Assembly: GCA_022376515.1 (NCBI GenBank)
Contig: WTXI01000025.1
Location: 124,001-188,000 of the forward strand
Direction: 5' to 3'
DNA length: 64,000 nt
From: Lactifluus volemus
Taxonomy: Eukaryota; Basidiomycota; Agaricomycetes; Russulales; Russulaceae
The notes below the pieces were generated by a model. That model did not search any database and was not told the origin of the DNA. It was given only the letters and a program-made list of their open reading frames with translations. Made by a program: the position numbers and the translations under genes. Within the stretch, counting starts at the first letter, position 1. Each line of letters opens with the position of its first letter. Shown piece after piece: positions 1 through 13,327 of the stretch.

Positions 1-3000
1 GCGAGGAACTCTAAGTGGATTAAAACGTCGTGCGGGGCGTTCGATGGGCTTATAGACCGAGTCCCGTTGATGCGGCGTGGCCAAGCCTTGTTCACGCCGC
101 ACCTGGCCGGTGAGACGCATACCAATCCACCTAGAGCCACTGGAGAGGAGGAGGGAAGTAACAGGATTGTAGAACTTGCGTGGTTGGATGGAGTACCAGG
201 CGCGAAGGAATATGAGATCTAAGCCAATTATTACCACATGAACTTGCCTCAAGATACAATACAACGCACCACTCATTAACACTTTGTCTTCGAATGTAGC
301 TCTAAATGCACCATCGGGCTTCGGTAGCGCTTTCTTCATTTGACCACGGATGCCAGACACGGTCCTGAGATTTGCACCCTCGAATTTGGCCACTTCCAAT
401 GCGCTCGAGAACATGTCCTTCACGAACACTGTATTCTTGAAAATCTTGTATGGCACGCCAGTTAGTTTTAACTTCTTGACAATCTTCGCCGATCGGTCAA
501 TATCTAGTACCACCCCGGTTGCGGCTATACGGAAGGCCGAGGTGCCATCTTCCAAGGAGTTGAATGCGCAGAATCCCGTGTTAGGGGCGGAAACAGGCCC
601 ATAGAACGTCGCGTAACAGTGCATGTGCTCCGGCGTATACTTGAGCATACGCATTCGAATCGAATGGTCATCAAGCGAGTATATGGGGACCGTTTGGAAG
701 CGTCGCCAACCCAAACTCAGAATGAGAGGGTCATTCGTCTTCAGTGTGCGTGTGTGCCAACGATGGCGCTTGATACGCACTTGCACGAGGCCAAATTGTT
801 CTTCGGCGTGTAAGAGTCCGCCTACCACCAACGGGCGGGTAGGGTCGAAATGTTCAACCATTTCGCACGGGACCGAGGCAAGTTCGATGCGGACGTATGA
901 GCCCGGTTGATAACCTTCCACGAGCGCGCGCGTAGCAGCGTCCACATCCGCGAATTCGGCACGGTTGATAGCTTGCTGGGCAGACATGGCCTCCTTTGCT
1001 TCCGTGTAGAAATCTTGTTTAGACGACTCCGGGTCATCGTACTGCTCGTCGAACTTGCGTTTGAGGGCTTCCTTCTTTCTCATAACAGCAGCTCCGGAAT
1101 CGGTTTCGTCAGCTACTATGGGGGTGCCTCCATCATCGTCCGAGTGAGCCTCTTCGTCCTGGTCAACGCTGTCATCGCTCGCAGCACCTTCCTGGTCGCC
1201 ATTGCCGTCAGCGGCGGACGCATCATTACCGCCCGTGATGAATAGGTGTCGAATGGAGTCAAGCGCCTCAACACTCTCCCATTTCTCTAAGTGATCGGTA
1301 AGATTCGTTCCCTTCGTGGCGTCCAAGACGTCAAATCCGGCGTCGGCCGCCTTCTTGAACGTGAAGAAAGCGTCGTCTTCATCTTGTTCATTCTCACCCT
1401 CGTCAACTGTGTTTCGTTCATCATCTCGTACAATTTGATGTGGAGACAGGGCACTGGAATAAATGAGTGTTGTCCAATCCTTTCGTCTGCTACGCTGAGC
1501 AAGCTTAAACGAGGCACTTGCTCTGTCTATTAGATTGGATTTCCACTTGGGTACTTCATCTGGGCCATCATCAAGGTCACCATGCAAGTCCACGTGGTTA
1601 TCGTCATCCAAGATGACAGACATGTGAATGCCTTCCCCATCATTTCGTCCTAGATCCGAGTCGCTCTCCGCAAAGTCAATGTCGGTCACTTTGCGTTCAT
1701 GAGTTTGCGGCGTCTTGTCAACCGATCGGTTCCCGGATCGGACAGTCGTACGTCCAGTAAAATGTGCTTCAACAACCTCTTCTTCACTGTAAGGGAGCTC
1801 CTCATCATCAAAGTCACCGTCAGAACCACTTGCTGACACTTCGCCCTCGTCCCTCTCGTCATCGCTTTCTTCGGGAGAAAGGACATGTCGGTTAGAAGAC
1901 GGGTGATAGAGAGCGACTTGGAGGAGGAGTTAAGAAGACGGATGTGACTGCGAGCAACAGCAGTCTCTAAAGTCTGGTTGATTTCTTGTAGATCCATCAC
2001 CATCTGTTCGCCCTCGCCCTGAGGCACTGGTCCAACAATGTCAACATTAGAGTGAGCCGAAATGTAGCAAAACCTTACCGTCTGCATTTCCACGAGTAAA
2101 ACTACCCGGGACATTGACCCACACAGCGTCTTTATCATACATGACCCCACCCACGTCACTCATCGGCGCGTGCACAAACAACTTCTTTTCTCGCTAAGTT
2201 TCCGCCGCTTTTCCGATCGCTAGTAGGGAATGGACATGGGTCTCCGAGCAGCGTAATGGAACTGATATCCAGATCTCCAACGCCAGGAATGTGCACCTTG
2301 TTGCCTTCTCGTAGGTTGGTGCCACGAAGGTAACCGTAGACTGTAACGGTGCGGTCGCATTTACCCGCTGACAACCGGATTTGCTCACGGGAGGTAAGGT
2401 CCTCGAAACGATCCGCGAGGAAGTATGGATGAGAGTTGCGGAAAATAAGAGGGCGGAATTTCATGACAGATATAAAGCGGGATAAGTTGAGCACTTCAGA
2501 GTCAGGGTAGCGTCCGTTTAGGACGCCGGACAGGTAAAAAAGCTTGGCACCCTGATAAATTTCAGCCCAGAAGCGCTTTTTTAACGCTTTTTTGGTAGCG
2601 CGAAGGGTAGCGGGTTTTTTGATGAGGTCTAGATGGGTAAGGACGCCGATAACTTTTGGGAAACCATGGGCTTGGAGGATATTGAGGAACTCAAACGTTT
2701 CCTATAACAATAGAGCACCCCTTTATAGGGTAAGATGGACAAGAAGCTTACCATCTCGAAGCCAAATGATCCATCAATCATGAGAGAATGAGGTCCGCGA
2801 CTTTGGCAATGTCGATCAAGGAGCTGAGGTCATTGTTGGATTCGATCAGGGTAAGCCGTCGTCTTTTACCACTGACTACTGTGACCGGTCCCCTAATGTC
2901 ATTTAGTGTCTGTTTGGTGTACCTCCGAACGAGAGACTTGACAAGAGTAGTCTTTCCTACGCCAGGTGGGCCAACGATTGCTATTATAATCGGTGGAGGG

Positions 3001-3267
3001 ATGTCATTAGGGGTACGGTCAACGAGGGGAACATGGAGGCGGGTTTGGTCTTTTTCTGCTGCACGACGACCTTGTCTTTCAGCTCTGCGTCCCGATCTGG
3101 GAGCGAATGCCTGAGAGCGAATGTGAGAGGGGATGACACTGGATAAAACGTTTACCAAGTACCTTTTCGTTAAATCCACGATGGTTTTGTTTTACTTTTA
3201 CCTTCTTTCCTGCTTTCTTTCCAGACTGAGACGGGTGATGAGCCTTGTGTGTTGTTTCCTCTGACAT
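1..3267 (-). CDS. BMS1: BMS1 ribosome biogenesis GTPase (3' end off the left edge)
   Basis: Nucleolar GTPase of the small-subunit processome, needed for 40S maturation with Rcl1. The ATG at 3267 opens a Lys-rich N-terminus; then come the P-loop GPPGVGKTT, the [10 protein letters not shown] box, a complete GTPase domain, the stretch [13 protein letters not shown], an acidic linker and the conserved C-terminal block ending near [12 protein letters not shown], so only about 25-30 codons lie beyond base 1. Introns read from splice sites and frame: 3111-3162, 2702-2751, 2027-2078 and 219-272. The frame breaks four times, each time repaired by one extra base in a short run: near 2784 (CTCCTC read as CTCTC), 2209-2212 and 2186-2189 (A runs on the coding strand), and 1901-1903 (C run). 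Conserved protein continues on both sides of each break, so I read them as consensus errors. Its ATG is 35 bp from the ATG of the divergent neighbour. Confidence 0.93.
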
Positions 3268-3302
3268 GGGGAGACGCGAACACGTGACCTACGCGCTCTT
3301 GG
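3268..3302. promoter_or_regulatory. Very short divergent spacer between BMS1 and the Cep57/Ppc89-like gene
   Basis: Only 35 bp separate the two divergent ATGs. If both starts are right, promoters and 5' leaders must overlap the neighbouring transcription unit. In-frame downstream ATGs at 3318 and about 3348 of the plus-strand gene would widen the gap slightly. No TATA box is evident. Confidence 0.4.
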
Positions 3303-6300
3303 TTGGGTTTAGGAATGGGAGACCGGACCGGTAAGACCCAAACCAACATGATGAGGAGGGCACCGCCAAAGTTCGATATCAGCATTACTGGAGACGAGCA
3401 GGAGCAGTCTCGCATTCAGCTCGAGAACAATCTCCTACACACAGACTTGTCTCTTCACCTCACTTCTAGTACCCACGATGATTACTCTGTCGAGAACCCT
3501 CGCCATCACCCGGCCGTGTCAGCTCCGTTCTCTGCCTTTAACTCTATGGATCGCTCCAGAGACGCCCTTGATATGGACGAGGGTCTCAGTCAACTCCATG
3601 CATGGTCCTATCGCACTGGCGAAGACGACGAAGGAGTTCATCCTTTTGTTGGGGGCGAGACTTTATCAACAGCAGCTCATCACGCTAGTGCGCTCACCCT
3701 CAGCGCAGGTCTTGCTGGGCGCGGAGATAGACGAGATGTCAGCCTCAGCGGTGCGGAATATGACCCGGAGCGTCCCTTACAAGACCTCATCGCTGGCATA
3801 GGCGCTCAATTCAATTTGTACGATGCAGAGAAGGCACCGTCACGGCATGCTGTGAGTGTTCGCCTTTCCATTATTCACTATGTTTTATGAATTTTCCATC
3901 TATTTACAGCCAAACTCTGCTCATTTCGACCCTCTCATAGTAGATAGCACCGCAGAACTTGATCATATTCTATCCGCACAGCACGCCAGGGCTGCTGCTC
4001 GCCGCCTTCGTTCTCCTCACTCAGTGCAATCCACATCTTCCTCCTCGTCAGAGCCGGATACTCCTGACCCAACATCTCCAAAGCCAAAGCTCTCAGATAC
4101 ACTGTCGCATCTAGCATTTTCTCCAAAACGGCCCCGCTCTCCTGCATTGCGACCCCGTTCTGCGTCTCCGGCCCAGATACATGGATCTGCGCGCAGATTG
4201 ACTACTTCAAGCCATCCTGGATCAGAATATCTACCCCAGTTATACCCGGTCACTGGACGGCCCTCGTCTCTTCGTGTAACCCAGGTTGGAACTGGAGAAA
4301 GCGAGCCGACGCCACGGCCGCGGAAAGTCCAGATGCAAGCGCAAATTGTCAACTCGAACTCGAACGACGTACTTCGCCCACCTACACCTTCAACTGGCAA
4401 TTCGAATTTCACGAGATTAGCGAGGGGACTGGCACGTGAGATAGAAGCTGAGCAAAGTAGATGGCACGCCCCCGTGGAAGTGGAAGGGATACAAGTTGAC
4501 ACGAAGAAGAAGAGTGGGTTGACGCAAGGCCTGCCAAAGACAAGATCAACTCCGGGTAAGACTTGACCATAACATGGTTTTGTAGCTAACGGAGAATGTC
4601 AGCAATCGCACACGTTAACTCCTCGAGAGCGAAGACAAATCAAGTTCAGCTCCCCGATGTGACTGGACTGACGGTTGCTGTTGAGAGTCCTGCCAAGGGT
4701 CAGCCGTATCAACCCTACGAGGACAATGGCCAGGGACGTGAGGATGACGAGGGACATGGTTTGCATCTCCTTACTTACTTTCCTTCTCTTATTCAATGTC
4801 TTTTTTTTAGTTCGTTTGCGACTAGCCATGAACCACCTTCAAAAGAAGATTGCTCATCTAGATGCAGAGAATCACACCTCCAGGAGACGCATGCAGGAGC
4901 TTGAAGGCGAGTTGGACGTGTGCAGACGGGATGTTGAAAAGCAACGCGAGCTAGTCATCCATCGTGAGGCGCTTATCGGGAGACAGCAGCGAGCGGAGGG
5001 GGCCACTACAAGATCGAAGGGCAAAGCCCGCGCTGTGGAAGACACTGACGAGGAGAAGAAGCGCTATATTCAAGCTGTACAGGAGAAAAAAGGTTCGCAG
5101 TTATACAATATCCATCCACTTTTGCACCAAACAGACTCTTACAGCTTTGGAATCTCTTACTACTACTCTCCGGTCTCACATGTCCCGGCTCACCTCTGAA
5201 CTCGCATTGCACAAGACCCTACTCGACGAATTGCGATCCCTCAGGGAAGCGGACAAGCATACGCTTCGGCAGAAGGTGCGCGAGGTCGACCACTTGAGGC
5301 GAGAAGTGGAAAAAATTGCTGGTGAAGTGGAGGTACTGAAAGGTGTAGTGGAAGAAGGACTCAGAGAGAGAAGGGAGCGCAATCTCTCTCACACCTACGA
5401 TGAGCCTCAACCACATGACCCGGGTGACGGAGAAGACAAGGACGAGTCCGAAGTGGAGAGGGATGAGGATGAGAGTCCTAACGCCCAACAAGACGCGGAC
5501 GACTACGAGATTGAGGATGTTCAGCCTACTCTCGCACGTCGTGCATTGCTCGAGCGCAAAACCCATGTAGGTCATACCACTGCAGATCCGTTCCCAATTA
5601 CAAGCAAAGGAGGCAACCCACGACGATATGTCGAGGATACCGAAGTGGAGCGCATCTCCATGGAACTTGAGGAGCGGCGCTCAGAACGATCACGCTCGTC
5701 GTCTAGACTGGGGAGCTCACTCAGCAGTAACGGGTCCTACCGTGCACCAAGCGTAGCGTCTTCGATAGGTTCGGCGCGCAACTCTTCCATTGCAGCATCT
5801 CTGTTGGAACGCGCTGCCACACCGGACAGTATTCACCAACCAAGGCAAAAAGCGTCGAGTAGGGCCATCGTGCAAGATTCTCGCCCCCCTGCGCCAACAC
5901 CGGCACATGCTGCTCGGGAACGACACCGTGAAGCTGCCGGAGAGGAGACACCCTTCCCGCAGATTCGCGGAGCACGCCTAGAGCGAATGTTCTTTTCCGC
6001 GCCAGAACATAACGCAAGGACATGTACAGTATGTCACCGCCGACGCCATTGTGAAGCTGCGCCAAGACCATTGTGGTATCCTGCAAGCAAGGGTCGTAAC
6101 GTCACTGTTGCGGACGCCAACGAGGAGGATGAAGGCTTTGAAGAGGGTTCGGTGATGGAGAACGGGGAGGGGGGCAACCCACTCCAAGGGACTGCCGTTA
6201 ACCTTGATTTTTTGAGCAAGGACGCCCGAAACCACGAAATTCCGCCACAGACTGTGCTGGTGCGCGTGCTGAGGGAGCTGGAGGATGATTTTACTCATTA

Positions 6301-6718
6301 TAAAGGGTATGTGTTTGTCTCTCTGTTTTTTTTTTTTTTCGGTGCAGTACTAAACGCTCTTTGTACATTAGCATTTATGTCGAGTTGGCCGACCAGTACA
6401 AAATCATGGACGCTGCCTCAAACGTTGTGAAGCGGAACGTATTGGCGCAACACCTGCGCGAGGTGATCGACGTTCTCGAACAAAGGGTGAGACCCCGCGG
6501 TTTGATCGATTTGAAACGTAAAGAAACTCATAAGATACATATCCGGTTTAATTCAGGGTGACCAAATCGCCTCACTGTATGACCTCTTGACTTTTGAGGA
6601 CAAGCCTGTGGCGCGATCTGTGGTACCAGAGAAGGATTCTAAGAAGCTCGGGTCCGGTGGTTTGGAATCAGAACGGACACGGCCGAGCGGATCGAGAAAG
6701 CGGCTAGCCTTTGCGTAA
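3303..6718 (+). CDS. Cep57/Ppc89-type spindle pole body protein
   Basis: Coiled-coil protein with a C-terminal Cep57 microtubule-binding-type domain, expected at the fungal spindle pole body (S. pombe Ppc89 is the known relative). Exons by splice sites and frame: 3303-3851, 3910-4555, 4603-4758, 4811-5076, 5135-6306, 6372-6486, 6557-6718. The N-terminus is low complexity with a PPKFDISITGDEQEQ block. A long coiled coil follows (heptads around NHLQKKIAHLDAENH and TSELALHKTLLDELR), then an acidic linker, a Cys-X2-Cys segment (RTCTVCHRRRHC), and the diagnostic helix pair LRELEDDFTHYK / YVELADQYKIMDAAS / HLREVIDVLEQR before the stop at 6718. No frame break was found, unlike its neighbours. The intron at 5077-5134 was chosen because it is the only donor that keeps frame; the nearby gttcgc donor at 5093 does not. 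The starts at 3318 or 3348 remain possible. Confidence 0.85.
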
Positions 6719-7113
6719 ATTCATTTATCAGTCAGTGTACACGTATCATTATTTGAGTTGTTGTCCTCCTACGGCACACGGCCTTCCTATTCCGTTACGG
6801 TTCCGACTCGAGATTTATTCCATAAAGCTCTGTCAAATAACATTATTCACACCTGTAATGAACCTTGCTGTCCTAGGTCCACCACACATTTCTTCTTCGG
6901 TACACCGGGAGATAAATAAACCTCAAAGAGATGGTTGCCTCAAAGCTAGCATAGCTGCGCTGTTATTGCGGGAACCAAAATGAAATAGGTGACATATCAA
7001 TGATCGGAGAGGTGAAGTTTATTTATTTATGTTCGCAGGTCGTCTGTGCAAAAGCTAGTTTAACTGGTTATGGGTACTATTGAAAGAATTAGTTTACGGG
7101 TGTTTACGGACTA
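6719..7113. other. Convergent 3' intergenic region
   Basis: Lies between the stop of the Cep57/Ppc89-like gene and the stop of KGD1 on the opposite strand. Moderately AT-rich with several AATAAA-like words (aataaa near 6914, ttattta near 7020) compatible with polyadenylation on both strands. No coding potential was recognised. Confidence 0.5.
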
Positions 7114-10100
7114 TTATGCAAAGGCACTGTGCAGGAATGTCTCGATTTCTTTCTTATGCTGAGCCTGAAAGAGGGAGAATGTCAGTCAAATGATGTATAT
7201 CATTGAGACCATGAGGTACCTTGCTCCCGGTGGCGACAGAACCTGTGGGTTCACGACCAGCGTAAAAAACATTTTTGCCTTTGTGATGTTGGGTGGCGTT
7301 CGCAGCTGTAAGGATGCGAGGCTCTACATAAGTCCAGGCGCCGTTATTAAGCGGTTCCTCCTGAAGGGTTCCGACAAGTCAGCTAGAGGAAAAAAAGGCA
7401 TTTCGCATGACCTTACTTGGCACCAAAGGATATCTGCGTTGGGATATGCATCGAGGTGAGGAGTGATCTAGGAAACGGTGAAAAGCCATTCCACAGGGAT
7501 AGAGAGATAGGATACCAAATCATAAGGGAACGGAGAGATCTGTTCCACACGGCTGATCGCAACATCTTTGATCCCCTTCGCCTCGCGCTCCTGAAGGAGC
7601 GTGTGATAAACTTGACCTAGATGTGGTCAACATTCGTTTGCGACACTGTGTGACAGACGCCAACACTTGCCTGAGCAGAGGATGTGACGCCTGATATCTT
7701 GCGGGCCAACAAGCTCCTCGGAACTTTCCGGCAAGTAGCGCTTGAAGTTGGTATCACCAACCATCTCAGAAAGGGATGACTTTGCTTTCGGATGACGAAG
7801 CAGCGACTTGGAGAAGAACAGGATGAGCTGCAAAATACGTAAGTTATCAGACACCCGATGCATATAACGGCGACGCACCGGCTTGCGGAAGTCACGGTGA
7901 ATCTGACGACGGAGTACGTGGAACTAGACACCGGGGGGTAAAGATCAGCTTTTCACTATATTGTTCGTCCACTCACGTAATTTGCAGGCGTAGTCGGGTA
8001 CACGATTTGCATGTTACAATCTTGATGCATACGCTCAAGCTTTTCGGGGCTCGGGAAGTGATGGGGATCGTCATCACAGAGCTGCAGGAACCGCTCGAGG
8101 CGCGCACTGGAGTGTTCAGGACCTTGACCGTCATATCCATGAGGGAGATTCACGACTAGACCAGTCCGCTGCAGCCACTTGCGCTCTCCTGATGCGATAA
8201 ATTGGTCGATGATTGCTTGCGCGTTATTGGCAAAGTCACCGAACTGGGCCTCCCAGATCGTTAATGTGTCAGGAGAAACAAGAGAGTAGCCAAGCTCAAA
8301 GCCAAGCGTGCCATATTCGGAGAGCGAAGAGTTACAAATGACAAAACGCGCTTGACCTCCACCAAGATTGCTCAAGGGTACATATTGCCGCTCATTTTCT
8401 TGGTCGTGGAGAACCGCGTGCCGCTGCGAGAAGGTGCCGCGCTCAACGTCCTGCCCTGAAACACGTACGTGCTTCTTCTCTAGGGCAAGGGAACCAATTG
8501 CAAGCGCCTCTGCAGTGGACCAGTCAATGCCCTCCCCGTCTGCAACAGACTTGCCTCGGCTATTAATAATGCGCGCGAGATTGCGGTGAACGCTATAGCC
8601 CGGTGGATATGACGAAACAACCCTTCCAACATGCTTGAGCGTCCTTCATCTACACCAGTTGCACGCGTTGGGAGAATCTGCTCCGCGAGTTGTTTGGGGG
8701 CGGGAAACCAGGCCATGATGCAGAGAGCCATTCTTTACTGTGGGAACGTAATCTTTTGCGCCGTCTGCAGCGGTCTCAAGCATGCCCCAGACCCATTTCT
8801 TATGCTCATCGATATCCTTCTCGGTGAAGGTGCCGCGGCCAACGAGAAACTTTGTGTACTGAGTCAAGGGCGTGGGCTGCTTCTCAATCGCCTGGTACAT
8901 CCGTGGCTGCGTAAAACTAGGCTGATCGGTCTCGTTGTGCCCGTAGCGCCGGTAACAGACGATATCTATGACGACATCCTTCTTGTATTTGGCGCGGTAC
9001 TCGGCCGCAAGCTGACAAACAAATGTGACGGCTTCCGTGTTATCGCCATTGACGTGGAAGATTGGGGCATCGATGGACTTGGCAATGTCAGATGGATATG
9101 GTGTCGATCGCGAGAAGCGAGGGTCGGTGGTGAAACCAATCTGGTTGTTGACAATGAGATGGATTGTGCCACCAGTACCATAGCATGGGAGATTGTGGAA
9201 GCCCATGGTTTCGTAAACGATACCTTGTCCGGAAAACGCAGCGTCACCATGAAGTAAAACACCCATGGCCGTAGTATGGGCAACCTCGTCATTTTCTACA
9301 AATTGAATCGCGCGGGTTTTCCCGAGGACAACCGGGTCGCAAGCCTCTAAATGTGACGGGTTGGCGACAAGAGATAGGGAAACCTTCTTGCCAGATGGGG
9401 TAGGACGAACGTAGTTGGCACCGAGGTGATACTTCACATCGCCAGCAGTAAAGATGTCCGAATCCGTGACGCCAGAGAATTCGTTCAGTATGGCTTCGAT
9501 CGGTTTCCGAATGACGTTCGCTAATACATTTAAACGGCCTCGATGGGGCATCCCTATGGTGACATGCTTGATACCATGATCCACGGAGCGGTCAATAAGG
9601 GCTTTCATGCCAGGTATAAGGGACTCGCAGCCTTCAAGGCCAAAACGTTTCTCGTTGGGATATTTGCTAGAAATGAATTTCTCGAAGGACTCTGACCAGA
9701 TAAGGCGATCGAGAATCATTCTTTTTTCTTCCATGGTGTAGTTCCAAGGTTTTGGCACCTCGATACGCTCGCGAATCCAATCGCACTGTTCTTTGTCTGG
9801 GATGTGGACATACTGAATTCCAACAGCACCGCCTGATGTAAGGTCAAGCACAAATGCTGAAGAGTCAAAGCAAAAATGCTTACAGTATATACGTTTAAGG
9901 GTTTTGATAATTTCCCCGAGGCTCATAGTTTTGCGGTCCTCGGTAGCAAAATGGGGTAGGATGCCAGGTCCGAGAGTGATTTGCTTGTCGAGGTCACGTT
10001 CCGTAAAACCATAGTGACTCAATTCAAGTTCTGGAGGATGAACGTCCTGAAGGTCGGCGTCAAGAATACCGAGGGGGTCAAGCTCTGCCACATGGTGCCC

Positions 10101-10545
10101 CGAACTTGGTATGCACGGACTAGCAGTTGGACCTCCATGGAGATGAGTTTCAACAGTAACAAAAGGGATTACACCCAGGACGCACCTTGAGATGGTCGTC
10201 GAGTTGAGCACCGCCGGCTACATGGAGCGAAGGTGCGCCATCTGCCGGAGTAGGGAATAACTTCGGAGGAGGTTGGAAAGCATTTGGTCCCAACCCCTTC
10301 TCCAAACCAGAGAAGTAGGCGTCCCAAGACGCATGCACTGACCTTGGGTCCTGCCTCCAATGGCGGTACATCTCCTCGGCGTAGTGAGTATTAGTGCCAT
10401 TTGCAAAAGGGTCATTTGGTGAAGGAGGGGTAGCCGGAGTGGCGAGATCTCGGTGAAGGTAAATAGAACCGTGTTGCATTACGACAGGCAGCCTGGCTCT
10501 GCCAGCTGCACAGCGCAGACGTCTTATGGTATGCCTCTGCAACAT
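7114..10545 (-). CDS. KGD1: 2-oxoglutarate dehydrogenase E1 component, mitochondrial
   Basis: Thiamine-diphosphate-dependent decarboxylase of the TCA-cycle 2-oxoglutarate dehydrogenase complex. The ATG at 10545 begins an Arg-rich presequence ([19 protein letters not shown]) typical of matrix import. Then follow the E1 N-terminal tag ([20 protein letters not shown]), [17 protein letters not shown], the ThDP motif GDAAFSGQG...[12 protein letters not shown], and the C-terminal transketolase-like part through [13 protein letters not shown]. Introns: 10133-10185, 7924-7976, 7828-7878, 7617-7670 (GC-AG donor), 7468-7515, 7361-7416 and 7165-7219. Four single-base losses break the frame: the C run at 10098-10101, then three within 100 bp at about 8733, 8702-8704 and 8643-8644. 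Conserved protein resumes after each, so the gene is probably functional in the organism. Stop at 7114. Confidence 0.94.
7617..7670 (-). other. GC-AG intron in KGD1
   Basis: Donor GCAAGT and acceptor CTAG. Splicing with the GC donor gives [14 protein letters not shown] in frame. The alternative GT two codons away shifts the frame. All other KGD1 introns begin with GT. Confidence 0.75.
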
Positions 10546-10733
10546 TGAAAAAGGGTAAAGGTGACGGTGACGATGGATGATGCGTGAGTGGTGCTGTATT
10601 GTACTGCCTTCGGAACGCTCAAGACCCGATTCGATTGCTTCCGCGACGTTGCAACGGCAAGCGCCGGAAACAGCGGAACTAAGTCACGTTGGCGTAACTC
10701 GTCGTCACGTCACGGTAAAATTTACAAGAGATG

Positions 10734-13327
10734 CTAACTACTGATGCCAGTGAGCTTTGGAAATTCAGCAACGAACGATTTGTACACAGCCGATACCCCC
10801 CGAGCATAAATGTTCGTCGTGTACACCTATGTGAGAGTGTTCAGAAAAAAAAACATGCAACGGGTATAGTAACTCACAAGCTCGTTATAGACAATGGCTG
10901 GCGAACGCTTATCCGTCAAAAATGAACTCGGATGAATCTTGACGATCTTTAGAGAACGCTTGAACATCTTACACAACGAAAATTTCATTCCAAAAAACCT
11001 ACCGAAGGGCCCATCACTTGCTTGTAAGAGCCGTCGGGCTGTAAAAGCGCCACATGTTGGAGTAGACCCCTCAAGAGGCTCCTGAGCACCGGACTCTCTT
11101 CATTTCCGCATGACACATTCCAGTCGATGTCCAGCCGTTCGCAGATGCCTCTCAGTTGTGTCCGAATGTTTCCTGCCTCACGGAGAGCACGTTGATTGAC
11201 AAAGTTTCGCTTGCACCAGTCTTTACGTCCACTCTTGCCCTCTGAGGCGTGTAACCCATCGTACGCGCGGGACACGTTCAACATGGTCCAGTGATCACCA
11301 GAGGGATGACGAAATTTTGCGCGGGCTTCATTGGCTACGTCGCGTTTCGATGAGGAGTCAGGGAAGAGGGGAGCGGATGACGACAATAATGCAATAACGG
11401 ATATGACTTCGGATGTACAGCCATGCTTTACAGATGCAGAAGTGCGGCCGCGTATTGGGGTTCAAGTGGAAACATAGCAAGTGATCGTCCGAAATCTGTA
11501 AGAAGGCGAGAGTTGTCGATAGCGTCGAGAAGCCAGAGAGTCCGCAAGGCTGAACCAACTACATTAAAGAATGTCAAGCAAGGTCTTGAATTGGTGGGAG
11601 AGAAACAAACCTGACTCTTGGTCAGGCATATCCATGAATTGCATTGATTCCATGTCCTGGCCAATTACCTTCAACTGTAGAACCGCCGAGGTGAGGCTGC
11701 TACGCTGCACTTCTGGCTCGGCAGACACAGCCATGGCGTCAAACGCATCCTCAGTATAGAGGCGAAAGCAGTAACCGTGACCCTCACGCCCAGCACGACC
11801 GGCACGTTGCATGGCTGAAGACTTGGTGATATCCGTCGTCAACAAAGTATCAAAGCCTGCGCTAAGAAACTCAGAGACAGTCGAAGAAAGCTATTGGAGG
11901 CGCTCACCACTTCCGGCTATTCTCGCCAGGTGCCTCTTCTCCTTCTGCTTCCCCGTGTCTATTACGTATCTTACTCCAGGAATAGTAATGGATGTTTCCG
12001 CTATATTAGTAGCCAGGATGCACTTGCGAGAATCGGGGGGTGTTGGGATAAACACCTTTGTCTGTTGTGCGATAGGAAGGGACGCATACAGCGAACATAT
12101 AGTCACGTTTGGTATATTCTGGGGGAGCTGGTTGGCATATACGCGCAAGGAACTCTCAAGGTTTTCAATGTCATCCTGGCCTGTACAAACCAGGATTTAG
12201 TACGAATAGGAAAGCGGGGAACAAAGAATACCGGGGAGAAATATAAGGACATCGCCCAAAGGCCTGTCTAAGTGTATTTGGAAGAAAGTGCGTAATGCGC
12301 GTCCAGATAGTCGTTTTGGCTAGAAGACGTATGGAAAATGGATACAGGATGCTGCCGGCCTTTAACATAGAGCACAGGGGCACTATCGGGTGTTAGCTTT
12401 AGGGTTATAGGGTTCAATGAAACATACTTGTCAAAATACTTGCTAACTTCTCAGCGTCCAGTGTTGCCGACATGATAACAACTTTGAGTAAATTTGCCTT
12501 ACCCTTCCCTTTGCTATTGCTGTCCGTGCCATTACCATTCCGTAAAGCCAGGATCCGTTTTAAACTGGCAAGCGCAATGTCCGTTCGCAGTGTACGTTCG
12601 TGTGCTTCGTCCACGACAACAACATCGTAACGTGTGAGCAAGGGATCATTCATCATCTCCCGAACCAGCATCCCATCAGTGATATACTTGATTCGGGTGC
12701 CAGGGCCAACGCGCTCGTCGAAGCGTACGGAATACCCAACAAGGGTGCCGAGAGGTTTCCCCTGCTCAGCGGAGACGCGGGCAGCGAGCGATGTCGCAGC
12801 AACACGGCGAGGTTGAGTTACGGCAATCTGACCTTGGTAAGAGCCACTCTCAAGAAGGTACTGTGGAACCTCTGAATGCCAGAACGTGAACGAGGCCTAA
12901 AAGGGGAATGTAATATTGAGACGTACGTGTAGTCTTTCCGGATCCTGTCTCACCGAGAATAATAGTCACATCATTCACTGCGATACTGTGCATGAGCGGC
13001 TCCCGGCCTGCAAAAGTGGGTGGTAGAAGTCCTGTCATGCCATGTAAGAAGAGGGTATGGCCCACCTCGGGCAATAGGAAGCTGTTCCCTCTGCTCCTGC
13101 AGGTGCCGAAAGGATGTGCTATCCTTGGTGGCAGCACATGATGTTTCTTGAACACCTTGTGTTCCGAAAACTTGAGCCTTCCCATATTTTTGGCGCTTTT
13201 GGTCATGAATGGCGCGCTTGGAATCCGCTGAACAATCATCATCTGAGGAATCTGCCATCAGTATGGCTGGTCGTCTTTTTGTACTGTGCGGTGGAGATGG
13301 TGAGCCCGCGATAGGGTGCTTGAACAT
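10734..13327 (-). CDS. DEAH-box ATP-dependent RNA helicase, DHX33-type
   Basis: Superfamily 2 helicase expected to remodel RNP in the nucleus or nucleolus. Visible motifs: [10 protein letters not shown], Ia [61 protein letters not shown], then the ratchet (HA2) region with [11 protein letters not shown] and an OB-fold tail ending KIHPSSFL...IYARGVSAV. Exons: 13327-13066, 13007-12927, 12871-12428, 12382-12232, 12180-11908, 11856-11611, 11568-11003, 10946-10878, 10826-10734. Three one-base losses are needed to keep the protein: T runs at 12446-12447 and 12285-12287 (coding strand) and one G at about 11437. DHX33 is the closest match by C-terminal wording; another DEAH member such as DHX35/DHX40 cannot be fully excluded without a search. 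Confidence 0.88.

Noticed and set aside
8631..9257. 208-codon plus-strand ORF
   Set aside because: Antisense shadow of KGD1 coding sequence.
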